Source of the DNA: Ruegeria sp. TM1040 | GTDB taxonomy: Bacteria > Pseudomonadota > Alphaproteobacteria > Rhodobacterales > Rhodobacteraceae | Reading direction: 5' to 3' | Assembly (NCBI RefSeq): GCF_000014065.1 | Contig: NC_008044.1 | Coordinates: 2,379,501 to 2,443,500 of the forward strand | Length of the DNA stretch: 64,000 nucleotides | In this document: piece by piece, positions 16,484 to 24,046 of the stretch | How the letters are laid out: every line of letters starts with the position of its first letter | Position numbering within the stretch: position 1 is the first letter of the stretch | Notes under the pieces: model-generated | The model's input: the letters and a program-made list of their open reading frames with translations, nothing else | What the model was told of the DNA's origin: nothing | The model's database searches: none | Made by a program: the position numbers and the translations under genes

Positions 16484-17986
16484 ATGATCCGTATCAACTC
16501 TACTCTGCTCCTGACCTCCCTGCTCTCTTTGAATGCCGCAGGGCTCAGCGCCCCCGCCTTTGCGCAGGACGAACAGGTTCTGACCACACAAGACGAGATC
16601 GGTGGCGTCTATGAGGGCGAATTCAAGGGCGGCCTGCAACATGGTCAAGGGACCTATAAGCTGCCAAACGCCTATGAATATTCCGGCCAGTGGGTCGAAG
16701 GCGAGATCAAGGGTAAGGGGGTTGCCCGTTTCCCAAATGGATCAGTCTACGAGGGTGAGTTTTCCAAGGGGAAACCCGAAGGTCTGGGCAAGATCACCTT
16801 TGCCGATGGCGGCACCTATGAAGGCGAGTGGCAAGACGGTGTGATCAATGGCCAAGGCATTGCGATCTATGCCAATGGGGTGCGCTACGAGGGGTCTTTT
16901 GTGGACGCCAAACATGACGGGCGCGGGGTGATGCAAAACCCCGGCGGCTACCAATACGAGGGCGATTGGGTTGCCGGGCGCAAGGAAGGCACTGGCAAGA
17001 TCACCTACCCCGATGGCACCACCTATCAGGGCGGCGTCAAGGACGGCAAGCTGCATGGTCTGGGGACGCTGGTGATGCCTGATGGCCTTAAATACGAGGG
17101 CGAATGGGCCGACGATCAGATGAATGGCACCGGCGTCCTGACGCAGCCCAATGGCGACGTCTACGAGGGCCCGCTGGTCAACGGTCGTCGTCAGGGCGAG
17201 GGCGTGCTGCGCTATGCCAATGGCGATGTCTACGAGGGCCAGTTCGACGATGATCTGCGTCAGGGCGAGGGCACCTTTACTGGCACCGACGGCTATATCT
17301 ACAGCGGTCAGTGGCAGGCCGGTCAGATCGAGGGTCAGGGCAAGGTCACCTACCCGGATGGGTCCGTCTATGAGGGCGAATTCCGCGATGATCTGGCGCA
17401 TGGGGTTGGCAAGATCACTTACCCCGATGGCTCCACCTACGAGGGCGAATGGGTCGCTGGCGTGATCGAAGGCAACGGCAAGGCGACCTACGCCAATGGC
17501 GCCATCTATGAGGGCAGCTTCAAGAACGCCAAAAACGACGGTCAGGGCGTAATGACATCGCCCGAAGGCTATCGTTACGAGGGCGGCTGGAAGGACAGCC
17601 TGCGCCATGGCGAGGCCAAGGTGACCTATGCCGATGGATCGGTCTATGAGGGCGCGTTTGCAAATGGCCAGCGCCATGGCTTTGGCAAGATCACCCGCCC
17701 AGACGGGTTCAGCTACGAAGGCCAATGGGTCGAAGGCAAGATCGAAGGCGAAGGCATTGCGACCTATGCCAACGGCGACATCTACGAGGGCAGCTTTGTG
17801 GGGTCCAAACGTCAGGGCCCCGGCACCATGCGCTATGCCTCCGGCCAGGAGGCCTCGGGCACTTGGAACAATGGCGCGCTTACCACACCAGATGCCGCGG
17901 CCTCTGAGGCGGATCAGAGCACGGATCCGGCCGCCGAGGAGACGCCTGACGCAGAGGCAGGCTCGGCTGGGGACGAAAGCAACTAA
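16484..17986 (+). CDS. Exported MORN-repeat protein, 18 repeats
   Basis: A 500-residue protein with a signal peptide (cleavage likely after A-F-A, residue 27). Residues 42-455 are 18 uninterrupted 23-residue MORN repeats of the form Y-E-G-x-(F/W)-x(3-5)-x-x-G-x-G-x-x-x-(Y/F)-x-(N/D)-G, then a degenerate nineteenth and an acidic A/D/E-rich tail (about 470-500). MORN arrays form long curved beta-sheets that bind lipids or proteins; here the array would be outside the cytoplasm. The repeats have a higher-order period: repeats 1-9 resemble 10-18 in order. Divergent from nadE; G-A-G-G lies 5 bases before the ATG. The next gene starts 8 bp after the stop, so the two likely form an operon. Confidence 0.9.
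   Translation: MIRINSTLLLTSLLSLNAAGLSAPAFAQDEQVLTTQDEIGGVYEGEFKGGLQHGQGTYKLPNAYEYSGQWVEGEIKGKGVARFPNGSVYEGEFSKGKPEGLGKITFADGGTYEGEWQDGVINGQGIAIYANGVRYEGSFVDAKHDGRGVMQNPGGYQYEGDWVAGRKEGTGKITYPDGTTYQGGVKDGKLHGLGTLVMPDGLKYEGEWADDQMNGTGVLTQPNGDVYEGPLVNGRRQGEGVLRYANGDVYEGQFDDDLRQGEGTFTGTDGYIYSGQWQAGQIEGQGKVTYPDGSVYEGEFRDDLAHGVGKITYPDGSTYEGEWVAGVIEGNGKATYANGAIYEGSFKNAKNDGQGVMTSPEGYRYEGGWKDSLRHGEAKVTYADGSVYEGAFANGQRHGFGKITRPDGFSYEGQWVEGKIEGEGIATYANGDIYEGSFVGSKRQGPGTMRYASGQEASGTWNNGALTTPDAAASEADQSTDPAAEETPDAEAGSAGDESN
16607..17848 (+). repeat. Tandem array of 69-bp coding repeats (MORN), 9+9 arrangement
   Basis: Eighteen 69-bp units encode the 23-residue MORN repeats without insertions. Two blocks of nine (16607-17227 and 17228-17848) align unit by unit: only units 2 and 11 have Y-S-G-Q-W; units 5 and 14 share Y-E-G-S-F with G-V-M and end in G-Y; units 4 and 13 share T-Y-E-G-E-W and Y-A-N-G. 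The copies are diverged at the DNA level, so the duplication is not recent. Confidence 0.75.
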
Positions 17987-17994
17987 ATCGCCCG

Positions 17995-19035
17995 ATGGCC
18001 ACGCTTCTCTATCTTGTTCACGGCGCGGCCGTGCAGCAGCAACAGCAGCTTTCCTACAGTGTATTGTCCGCGCTCAAGCACGGTGTAGACGGTGTCGATC
18101 TGGTGTTGATCTGCGATGCGGCCAACCGCCGCCCCGACCTGCCCCTGCGCCATGTTGTGATCTCGCCAGAGCAGATCGCGCAATGGACCGACGGCGGGCG
18201 CCGACCAGCGCGCGCGCAGCTTCATGCCCTGGATCTGGCCCTTCGGGAGACAGGCGGGCCGGTGTGCTGGGCCTCGACCGATAGCGCATTCACCGCTGCG
18301 CCAGCTCGGCTCTTGGAGCGTATCACGCCAGAGACGCCTCTGTTTTTTGACCGGGACGGCTGGCTCACGTCTCGACCGGAATGGAGCCCCATTATTGACG
18401 CCTGCAAGGACTCTGCCCTCTCAGAACAGATCCAACCCAGCACAGAGGTCTTCGATACGGGCATTTTGGGGCTTTCGCCCTCAGATTTGGATTTCATAAA
18501 TCAATCATTGAGCCCCTCTTTTTGGCCCCGCATTCCCAATATTTTTGACAATTTCGAACAAATCCACCTATGCGCGCTCCTTGCGCAAAACGCACAGGAA
18601 TTGCGATTCTCTCACGACCTAGTGCAGCGGTATCAGGGCTATATGCGACATGTCTACCAAGGGCGGCTGGAGGCAATGTTTCCACCCGGCGGGGCGGTGA
18701 ACACCGCGCTGGCAGCACAGTTGCCTGCTATAACAGAGCCGCCCAAACCCTTGCATTTGCGTCTAAAAGCCAAAGCCTATGCGCTCAGACGCGGGCTTGG
18801 GCATGGGACGGAGTTTGGCTATCTCGCCTATCTCTGCGCCTTTGCGGCCCCGACCCCAGAGGGGCGCAATGTCTGGGCCAATATCGCTCTGGACATGATG
18901 GAGCGCTCTGCCCGCGCGCCGCAAAAGCTGGTCAAGGACCTCTCGAAGCTTGCGCCTGAGGCATTGCCTGATGCGGAGCTTTCACCACAAACCGAAGAAA
19001 GATGGCGCAGGTATTGGATGAACGCCGGGCTCTAA
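17995..19035 (+). CDS. Hypothetical protein, possibly GT-A-fold glycosyltransferase
   Basis: A 346-residue cytoplasmic protein without signal or membrane segments. I do not recognise a family. The first 150 residues read like a nucleotide-diphospho-sugar transferase: an N-terminal strand (T-L-L-Y-L-V-H-G), V-D-L-V-L-I-C-D at about 33-40, V-C-W-A-S-T-D-S-A-F at about 90 where such enzymes have their metal-binding acidic motif, then V-F-D-T-G-I-L-G-L, like the F-N-x-G strand of GT8-type enzymes. The DxD motif itself is not clear, so this is only a fold-level guess. The start is 8 bp after the MORN gene stop, suggesting a linked role in the envelope. Its stop overlaps by 4 bp that of the convergent photolyase. 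Confidence 0.55.
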   Translation: MATLLYLVHGAAVQQQQQLSYSVLSALKHGVDGVDLVLICDAANRRPDLPLRHVVISPEQIAQWTDGGRRPARAQLHALDLALRETGGPVCWASTDSAFTAAPARLLERITPETPLFFDRDGWLTSRPEWSPIIDACKDSALSEQIQPSTEVFDTGILGLSPSDLDFINQSLSPSFWPRIPNIFDNFEQIHLCALLAQNAQELRFSHDLVQRYQGYMRHVYQGRLEAMFPPGGAVNTALAAQLPAITEPPKPLHLRLKAKAYALRRGLGHGTEFGYLAYLCAFAAPTPEGRNVWANIALDMMERSARAPQKLVKDLSKLAPEALPDAELSPQTEERWRRYWMNAGL

Positions 19036-20555
19036 ACTCTTTCGCCCGCGTCAAGTTTTGCGAGGAACGCGCTCGCTTCCTGCAAAATCACATCGCGTTT
19101 CTCTTCGTCCATCCGGTCCCAGGTGCGATACATGTTGCCCATGCGCGGGTTGCCCTCAAACCGTGCCCGGTGGCGGTTCAGGAAATCCCAGTACAGCAGG
19201 TTGAACGGACAGGCGCCCTCGCCCGTTTTTTGCTTCACCTTATAGGCGCAACTTCCGCAATAATTGGACATTCTGTCGATGTAGGCACCGCTGGAGACAT
19301 AGGGTTTGGAGGCAATGATGCCGCCATCGGCAAACTGGCTCATGCCGACGGTGTTGGGCGCCTCGACCCACTCAAACGCATCTGCATACACTGCGAGATA
19401 CCATTCGTGCACCTGTGCCGGATCAACCCCGGCCAAAAGCGCAAAATTCCCGGTCACCATCAGCCGCTGGATGTGGTGGGCGTAGGCCTCCTGCCCGGTC
19501 TGCTCCACCGCTTGCGAGAGGCAATGCATGTCCGTCTCCGCCCCCCAATAGAGCGCGGGCAGCGCTCGGGTTTGTTCCAGTGCGTTGCGCGTGGGGTAAT
19601 CCTCCCCCTCGAGGAAATAGATCCCCCGCACATACTCCCGCCACCCGAGGATCTGCCGGATGAAACCTTCGACCGCATTGAGCGGCGCATGGCCGTCCTG
19701 ATGTGCGACCTCGGCCGCCTCGCAGATCTCCAGCGGGGTCAACAGACCGATGTTGAGATAGGGCGACAGGATGGAGTGATAGAGCCAGCGCTCATCCGTC
19801 ATCATCGCATCCTGATAGTCCCCGAACTGCGGCAGAGCGTGGGTGATGAAATGCGCAAGCGCCTCCTGCGCTTCTTCGCGGGTTGTGGCAAACCAGAACG
19901 GGCGCAGATCCCCGAAATGAGTGCCAAAGCGCGCCTCCACCAGATCCAGCACCTCCTCGACCTCGGCGTCCGGTTCAAACCGGGGTGGCCCCTTGTGGTC
20001 GATGATCTTGGGGGGCGCCTTGCGGTTCTCTGAATCGTAATTCCACTTGCCGCCAACCGGGGTGTCTCCCTCCATCAGAAGGCCGGTTTTCTTGCGCATC
20101 AGGCGATAGAAATACTCCATCCGGAGCTGTTTTTTGCCCTCGGCCCACTCGGTGAAATCCTCGCGCGTGGCGAGAAAGCGGTCGTCGGCATGAAAATGAA
20201 CCTTGAGGGGGGCATATTTCAACGCGTGGATCAGCCGCCACTCGCCCGGCGTGGTGGCCAGCACCTCCGAGGCGCCAAATTCTTCGGCCCGGCGCAAGAG
20301 TTCGCCCACGATGCTCTCCGCGCCATCCTCGTCCAGACGCCGATAGGCCACACGCCAGCCCTGCCCTTCTAGACGCTGCGCAAACTTGCGCATCGCCGCC
20401 AGCACCAACGCGATCTTCTTGGGGTGATGCGGGACATATGTGCCCTCGTCCATCACCTCCGCCATCACCACCACATCATGTGCAGGGTCTGCCGCTTTGA
20501 GCGCCGACAACCCTTCTGAAAGCTGGTCCCCCAGCACCAAAACAAGCCGTGTCAT
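19032..20555 (-). CDS. Iron-sulfur photolyase/cryptochrome (FeS-BCP, PhrB-like)
   Basis: A 507-residue flavoprotein of the bacterial cryptochrome/(6-4) photolyase group. The N-terminal Rossmann part starts L-V-L-V-L-G-D-Q-L, and the C-terminal helical domain includes N-T-V-G-M-S-Q-F-A-D-G-G. Four cysteines match the 4Fe-4S ligands of Agrobacterium PhrB: one in D-M-H-C-L-S, then C-G-S-C, and a fourth 13 residues on in G-A-C-P-F-N. In PhrB the enzyme uses FAD plus a lumazine antenna and repairs (6-4) photoproducts with light. The ATG at 20555 gives the correct N-terminal strand; the frame extends upstream through non-conserved sequence. Divergent from the leuA leader region. Confidence 0.93.
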   Translation of the reverse strand: MTRLVLVLGDQLSEGLSALKAADPAHDVVVMAEVMDEGTYVPHHPKKIALVLAAMRKFAQRLEGQGWRVAYRRLDEDGAESIVGELLRRAEEFGASEVLATTPGEWRLIHALKYAPLKVHFHADDRFLATREDFTEWAEGKKQLRMEYFYRLMRKKTGLLMEGDTPVGGKWNYDSENRKAPPKIIDHKGPPRFEPDAEVEEVLDLVEARFGTHFGDLRPFWFATTREEAQEALAHFITHALPQFGDYQDAMMTDERWLYHSILSPYLNIGLLTPLEICEAAEVAHQDGHAPLNAVEGFIRQILGWREYVRGIYFLEGEDYPTRNALEQTRALPALYWGAETDMHCLSQAVEQTGQEAYAHHIQRLMVTGNFALLAGVDPAQVHEWYLAVYADAFEWVEAPNTVGMSQFADGGIIASKPYVSSGAYIDRMSNYCGSCAYKVKQKTGEGACPFNLLYWDFLNRHRARFEGNPRMGNMYRTWDRMDEEKRDVILQEASAFLAKLDAGERV

Positions 20556-20712
20556 AATCGTGCTAACTGGCGCAGTGGGCGGGAAAATCCACCCGCAGTC
20601 AGAAAGTTCTTGGAAATTTTCAGCTCCGCCACCTTGCCCAGCACCCGCCATCGCTGCACCGCAGAGAATTTTGGCCCTTCCCATTCGCCGCTTGGCCTGT
20701 ATAACACGGGCC
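20556..20712 (+). promoter_or_regulatory. Upstream region of the leuA leader with -10-like TATAAC
   Basis: This is the first part of a 359-bp stretch between phr and leuA. TATAAC at 20700-20705 is a good -10 element and lies 7 bp before the ATG of the leader peptide, so the transcript may begin at or next to that ATG (leaderless). I see no convincing -35 at the usual spacing. Nothing else in this part is clear. Confidence 0.4.
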
Positions 20713-20799
20713 ATGACCACGTTTTTGCATATCCAGATTGCCGACGCTGCTTCCTGCGGCGCGCTTTCGCGTGGCCTACTGCTCCTAATCCGCCTCTGA
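20713..20799 (+). CDS. leuA leader peptide (28 residues, four leucines in a row)
   Basis: The short frame from ATG 20713 to TGA 20797-20799 codes for 28 residues ending R-G-L-L-L-L-I-R-L. Four consecutive leucine codons (cta ctg ctc cta, 20776-20787) include two uses of the rare CTA codon, as expected of an attenuation leader that senses charged tRNA-Leu. It lies 115 bp upstream of leuA on the same strand. No ribosome-binding site is seen before the ATG, which fits a leaderless start from the adjacent -10 element, as reported for trpL in Sinorhizobium. The peptide itself is not expected to have another function. Confidence 0.8.
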   Translation: MTTFLHIQIADAASCGALSRGLLLLIRL

Positions 20800-20850
20800 G
20801 CGTGCCATCCGGCGCGCCCGCTCAGAGGATGTGCATGCGCGCCATGGATT
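20793..20850 (+). promoter_or_regulatory. leuA attenuator: two mutually exclusive hairpins
   Basis: Hairpin A: CCTCTGAGCG (20793-20802) pairs perfectly with CGCTCAGAGG (20819-20828) and contains the leader stop codon. Hairpin B: GGCGCGC (20811-20817) pairs with GCGCGCC (20837-20843), extendable by CCAT (20805-20808) with ATGG (20844-20847). The arms cross, so only one can form. A ribosome stalled at the Leu codons leaves A free to form; one at the stop codon blocks A and permits B. B lacks a U-run, so termination may need Rho, or control may be on translation. This is a model from base pairing only. Confidence 0.6.
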
Positions 20851-20914
20851 GGACCCTACCCCCCGAACAACATGCCTGACGTCCCCGGGGATCAGAGCAA
20901 GAAAGACATTTGAC

Positions 20915-22498
20915 ATGACCAGCAAGACCGACACCGTGAACCAGCAGGATCGCGTTCTCATTTTTGACACCACGTTGCGCGATGGCGAGCAGAGCCCCGG
21001 CGCGACCATGACCCATGATGAAAAGCTCGAGATTGCCGAGCTTCTGGACGATATGGGTGTCGACATCATCGAGGCCGGTTTCCCGATTGCCTCGGAGGGC
21101 GATTTCAAGGCCGTGAGCGAGATCGCGGAACGCTCCAAGAACTCTGTGATCTGTGGCCTGGCGCGTGCGAATTTCAAGGACATCGACCGCTGCGCCGAAG
21201 CCGTGCGCAAGGCTGCGAAGCCCCGCATCCACACGTTTATCGGCACGTCGCCGCTGCACCGCGCCATTCCCAACCTTACCATGGATGAGATGGCCGAGCG
21301 CATCCACGACACCGTGACCCATGCGCGCAACCTCGTGGACAATGTGCAATGGTCGCCGATGGATGCCACGCGCACCGAATGGGATTACCTCTGCCGGGTC
21401 ATCGAGATCGCGATCAAGGCGGGGGCGACTACCATCAACATCCCTGACACGGTTGGCTATACCGCGCCGCGCGAGAGCGCCGACCTGATCCGGCGCCTGA
21501 TTGAAACCGTGCCCGGCGCTGACGAGATCATCTTTGCGACCCATTGCCATAACGACCTTGGCATGGCGACCGCGAACTCTTTGGCCGCAGTCGAGGCGGG
21601 CGCGCGCCAGATCGAATGCACGATCAACGGCCTTGGCGAGCGTGCGGGCAATACCGCGCTCGAAGAGGTGGTGATGGCAATGCGCGTGCGCAACGACATC
21701 ATGCCGTTCCAGACCGGGATCGACACCAAGAAGATCATGCATATCTCGCGCCGCGTCGCCACGGTTTCGGGCTTTAACGTGCAGTTCAACAAGGCGATCG
21801 TCGGCAAGAATGCCTTTGCCCACGAAAGCGGCATCCACCAGGATGGCATGCTCAAGAACAAGGAAACCTTCGAGATCATGCGCCCCGAAGACGTGGGCCT
21901 TGCTGGAACGTCGCTCCCCTTGGGCAAACACTCCGGCCGCGCCGCGCTGCGCGACAAGCTCTCGAGCCTCGGGTTTGAAATCGGAGACAACCAGCTCAAG
22001 GATGTATTCGTGCGCTTCAAGGAGCTCGCGGACCGCAAGAAAGAGGTGTTCGACGACGACATCATCGCGCTCATGCGCACCAGCGGCGACGAGGACGATC
22101 ACCTGAAGCTGGTGTCGATGAAAGTGGTCTGCGGCACCGGTGGTCCGGCGGAATCCACCGTCGAGATGGAAGTTGACGGCAAGGACGTGACGGAAACCGC
22201 CGAGGGCGACGGACCGGTGGATGCCACATTCAAGGCGATCCGCAAGATCCACCCCAACGCCGCGCATCTGCAGCTTTATCAGGTGCACGCCGTGACCGAG
22301 GGCACGGACGCGCAGGCAACCGTCTCTGTGCGCCTTGAAGAAGACGGCGTGATCGCCACCGGCGACAGCGCCAACACCGATACGGTTGTGGCCTCTGCGA
22401 TGGCATACATTGACGCGCTCAACCGCCTGATCGTGCGCCGCGACAAGATGGGCGAAGGCGCGGATTCGCGCGAGATTTCCTATAAAGACGTGGACTGA
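20915..22498 (+). CDS. leuA: 2-isopropylmalate synthase
   Basis: A 527-residue enzyme catalysing the first committed step of leucine synthesis: acetyl-CoA plus 2-oxoisovalerate to 2-isopropylmalate. The N-terminal TIM barrel opens with F-D-T-T-L-R-D-G-E-Q-S-P-G, carries H-C-H-N-D-L-G-M-A for metal binding at about 205-213 and the G-L-G-E-R-A-G-N-T segment, then H-E-S-G-I-H-Q-D-G. The C-terminal regulatory LeuA domain (about 390-515) is present, so leucine feedback inhibition is likely. ATG 20915 is used because upstream codons overlap the attenuator. Preceded by a leucine-rich leader peptide and hairpins, followed by a strong terminator. Confidence 0.96.
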   Translation: MTSKTDTVNQQDRVLIFDTTLRDGEQSPGATMTHDEKLEIAELLDDMGVDIIEAGFPIASEGDFKAVSEIAERSKNSVICGLARANFKDIDRCAEAVRKAAKPRIHTFIGTSPLHRAIPNLTMDEMAERIHDTVTHARNLVDNVQWSPMDATRTEWDYLCRVIEIAIKAGATTINIPDTVGYTAPRESADLIRRLIETVPGADEIIFATHCHNDLGMATANSLAAVEAGARQIECTINGLGERAGNTALEEVVMAMRVRNDIMPFQTGIDTKKIMHISRRVATVSGFNVQFNKAIVGKNAFAHESGIHQDGMLKNKETFEIMRPEDVGLAGTSLPLGKHSGRAALRDKLSSLGFEIGDNQLKDVFVRFKELADRKKEVFDDDIIALMRTSGDEDDHLKLVSMKVVCGTGGPAESTVEMEVDGKDVTETAEGDGPVDATFKAIRKIHPNAAHLQLYQVHAVTEGTDAQATVSVRLEEDGVIATGDSANTDTVVASAMAYIDALNRLIVRRDKMGEGADSREISYKDVD

Positions 22499-22517
22499 CA
22501 CACGTCACATCAAAGAT

Positions 22518-22547
22518 AAAAAAGGGCGCCGTCGGGCGTCCTTTTTT
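22518..22547. terminator. Bidirectional intrinsic terminator after leuA
   Basis: AAAAAAGGGCGCC pairs with GGCGTCCTTTTTT around a GTCG loop, with one G-T wobble. T-runs follow on both strands, so it serves leuA (plus) and the convergent MFS gene (minus). Confidence 0.92.
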
Positions 22548-22579
22548 GTTACTGTGCATGACGTTGCTGCAGGCGCGGA

Positions 22580-23836
22580 CTACTGCCGCTGCAACAGCAC
22601 AAGCGCCACCGCAGTCACGATCACGCCCGACAGCAGATAGAGCGCCGCCGCCCAGAGCCCAAAGGTCCACGCCAGCACCAACCCGCAAAGCGGTGCAAAG
22701 GCTGCGCCCAGAATCCACGACAGGTTGGTGGCCATCGCCGCACCCGAATACCGATACTGCGGCTTGAAGCGATCCGGGACGATCGCGCTCGATTGCCCGT
22801 AGGCCAGACCCAGCACCACAAAGCCGAAGATGATGTAGATCGCCGGTGCCCGCTCGAGCGTGCCGATGCTGAGGCAAAGCAACAGGATCAGGGCACTGCT
22901 GATCCACAACACCACGGGACGACCAAATTTATCCGCCAGTACGCCCGACAGGATTACGGTCACGATGGCGAGGGTGCCGCCCGCAAGCTGCAGCAACAGG
23001 ATGCTGGAGAGGTTGCTTTCGGTGAAGAGCAGAGAATAGCTGAGCGGGAACACCGTCACCATGTGAAAGAGCGCGTAGCTCGCCAGTGGCAGGAGCGCCG
23101 ACAGGACAATGGTGCGCCATTCCTGTGACATCAACTCTCCAAGCGGCGCCGAGCGCAGCACCACCTCGTCATCGCCCGCAAAATTCGTCGACAGGAGCCG
23201 GAGCCGCGCAAAGAGCGACACCACATTGACCGCCATCACCGCAAAGAAAGCAAAGCGCCAGCCATAGGTGAGGAATTCCTCTTCGCTCAGGAATCCGGTC
23301 AGCACATAAAACAGCGCCGCCGCGACGCAAAATCCAACAGGCCCGCCGATTTGCGGCACCATGCTGTACAGGCCGCTTTGCCCTTTGGGCGCCGCCGCCT
23401 TGAGCTGCAGGGTGATCCCGTCCCATGCACCGCCAAGGCCGAGCCCCTGCATGAAGCGCAGCGCCGCCAGCGCAATTGGCGCGCCGATCCCCCAGGCTTC
23501 ATAGCCGGGCAAAAGACCGATGGCGACGGTCGAGACACCCAGGATCATAAGTGCCACCGTGACTTTGCCCGCACGACCGATCACCAGTTGGAGGCGCCGC
23601 CCCAGAAGGCTTGCGATGGGGCGCGCAAGAAACGCCAGCGAGAACAGCGCAAAAGACCACAGCGTGCCCATCATCGGGTCAAGATGCGGGAAAAATACCG
23701 CCGGGAACACCAGCGCAGAGGCAATGGCGTAGACAAAAAAGCCGAAAAAATCTGTCACGCGCGCCATCACCACCGTGATGATCACGTCGTCAAACGTGAC
23801 ATCAGAATGCTGTGCATTTGCCTCAGTTGTTGTCAT
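22580..23836 (-). CDS. MFS transporter, metabolite:H+ symporter type
   Basis: A 418-residue permease with about twelve hydrophobic segments. It begins with a soluble N-terminus, then V-T-D-F-F-G-F-F-V-Y-A-I-A-S-A-L-V-F-P, the first helix form of the MHS family (relatives of ProP and KgtP), and has A-R-P-I-A-S-L-L-G-R-R at the loop 2-3 position. Substrates of such carriers are organic acids, osmolytes or amino acids; none can be named here. The ATG at 23836 has G-A-G-G-A-G 8 bases upstream. It is divergent from cyoA with 210 bp between them; that gap shows no FNR box and no clear promoter match. Confidence 0.85.
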   Translation of the reverse strand: MTTTEANAQHSDVTFDDVIITVVMARVTDFFGFFVYAIASALVFPAVFFPHLDPMMGTLWSFALFSLAFLARPIASLLGRRLQLVIGRAGKVTVALMILGVSTVAIGLLPGYEAWGIGAPIALAALRFMQGLGLGGAWDGITLQLKAAAPKGQSGLYSMVPQIGGPVGFCVAAALFYVLTGFLSEEEFLTYGWRFAFFAVMAVNVVSLFARLRLLSTNFAGDDEVVLRSAPLGELMSQEWRTIVLSALLPLASYALFHMVTVFPLSYSLLFTESNLSSILLLQLAGGTLAIVTVILSGVLADKFGRPVVLWISSALILLLCLSIGTLERAPAIYIIFGFVVLGLAYGQSSAIVPDRFKPQYRYSGAAMATNLSWILGAAFAPLCGLVLAWTFGLWAAALYLLSGVIVTAVALVLLQRQ

Positions 23837-24046
23837 GTCAGTCTCCTCGAAAGTCAGCGTAGAGCTAGCACCCGATGCCTTCCAAACAACCCAAACCAGT
23901 GCCTCAACGGGCCAGCGCGAACAAATGTCGCATCTGAAATGTGGGTTTTGGCCCGATCCCGTCATTGTGTCGCAGTTGCGGGCAAATCAAACCGAAATAG
24001 GTAGCAGCCCAAAGCAAATTCTACTCTATCAGAAGGGCGGCACCCC

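Noticed and set aside
16607-17848. Regular 69-bp periodicity considered as a DNA-level tandem repeat or CRISPR-like array
   Set aside because: The period is wholly explained by in-frame 23-residue MORN repeats; units differ at DNA level and there are no spacers.
20822-22501. 559-codon open frame antisense to leuA
   Set aside because: Mirror of a strongly conserved gene with no recognisable motif and no plausible start site.
23837-24046. FNR-type box sought upstream of cyoA (TTGCGGGCAAATCAA)
   Set aside because: The spacing and left arm do not fit TTGAT-N4-ATCAA.
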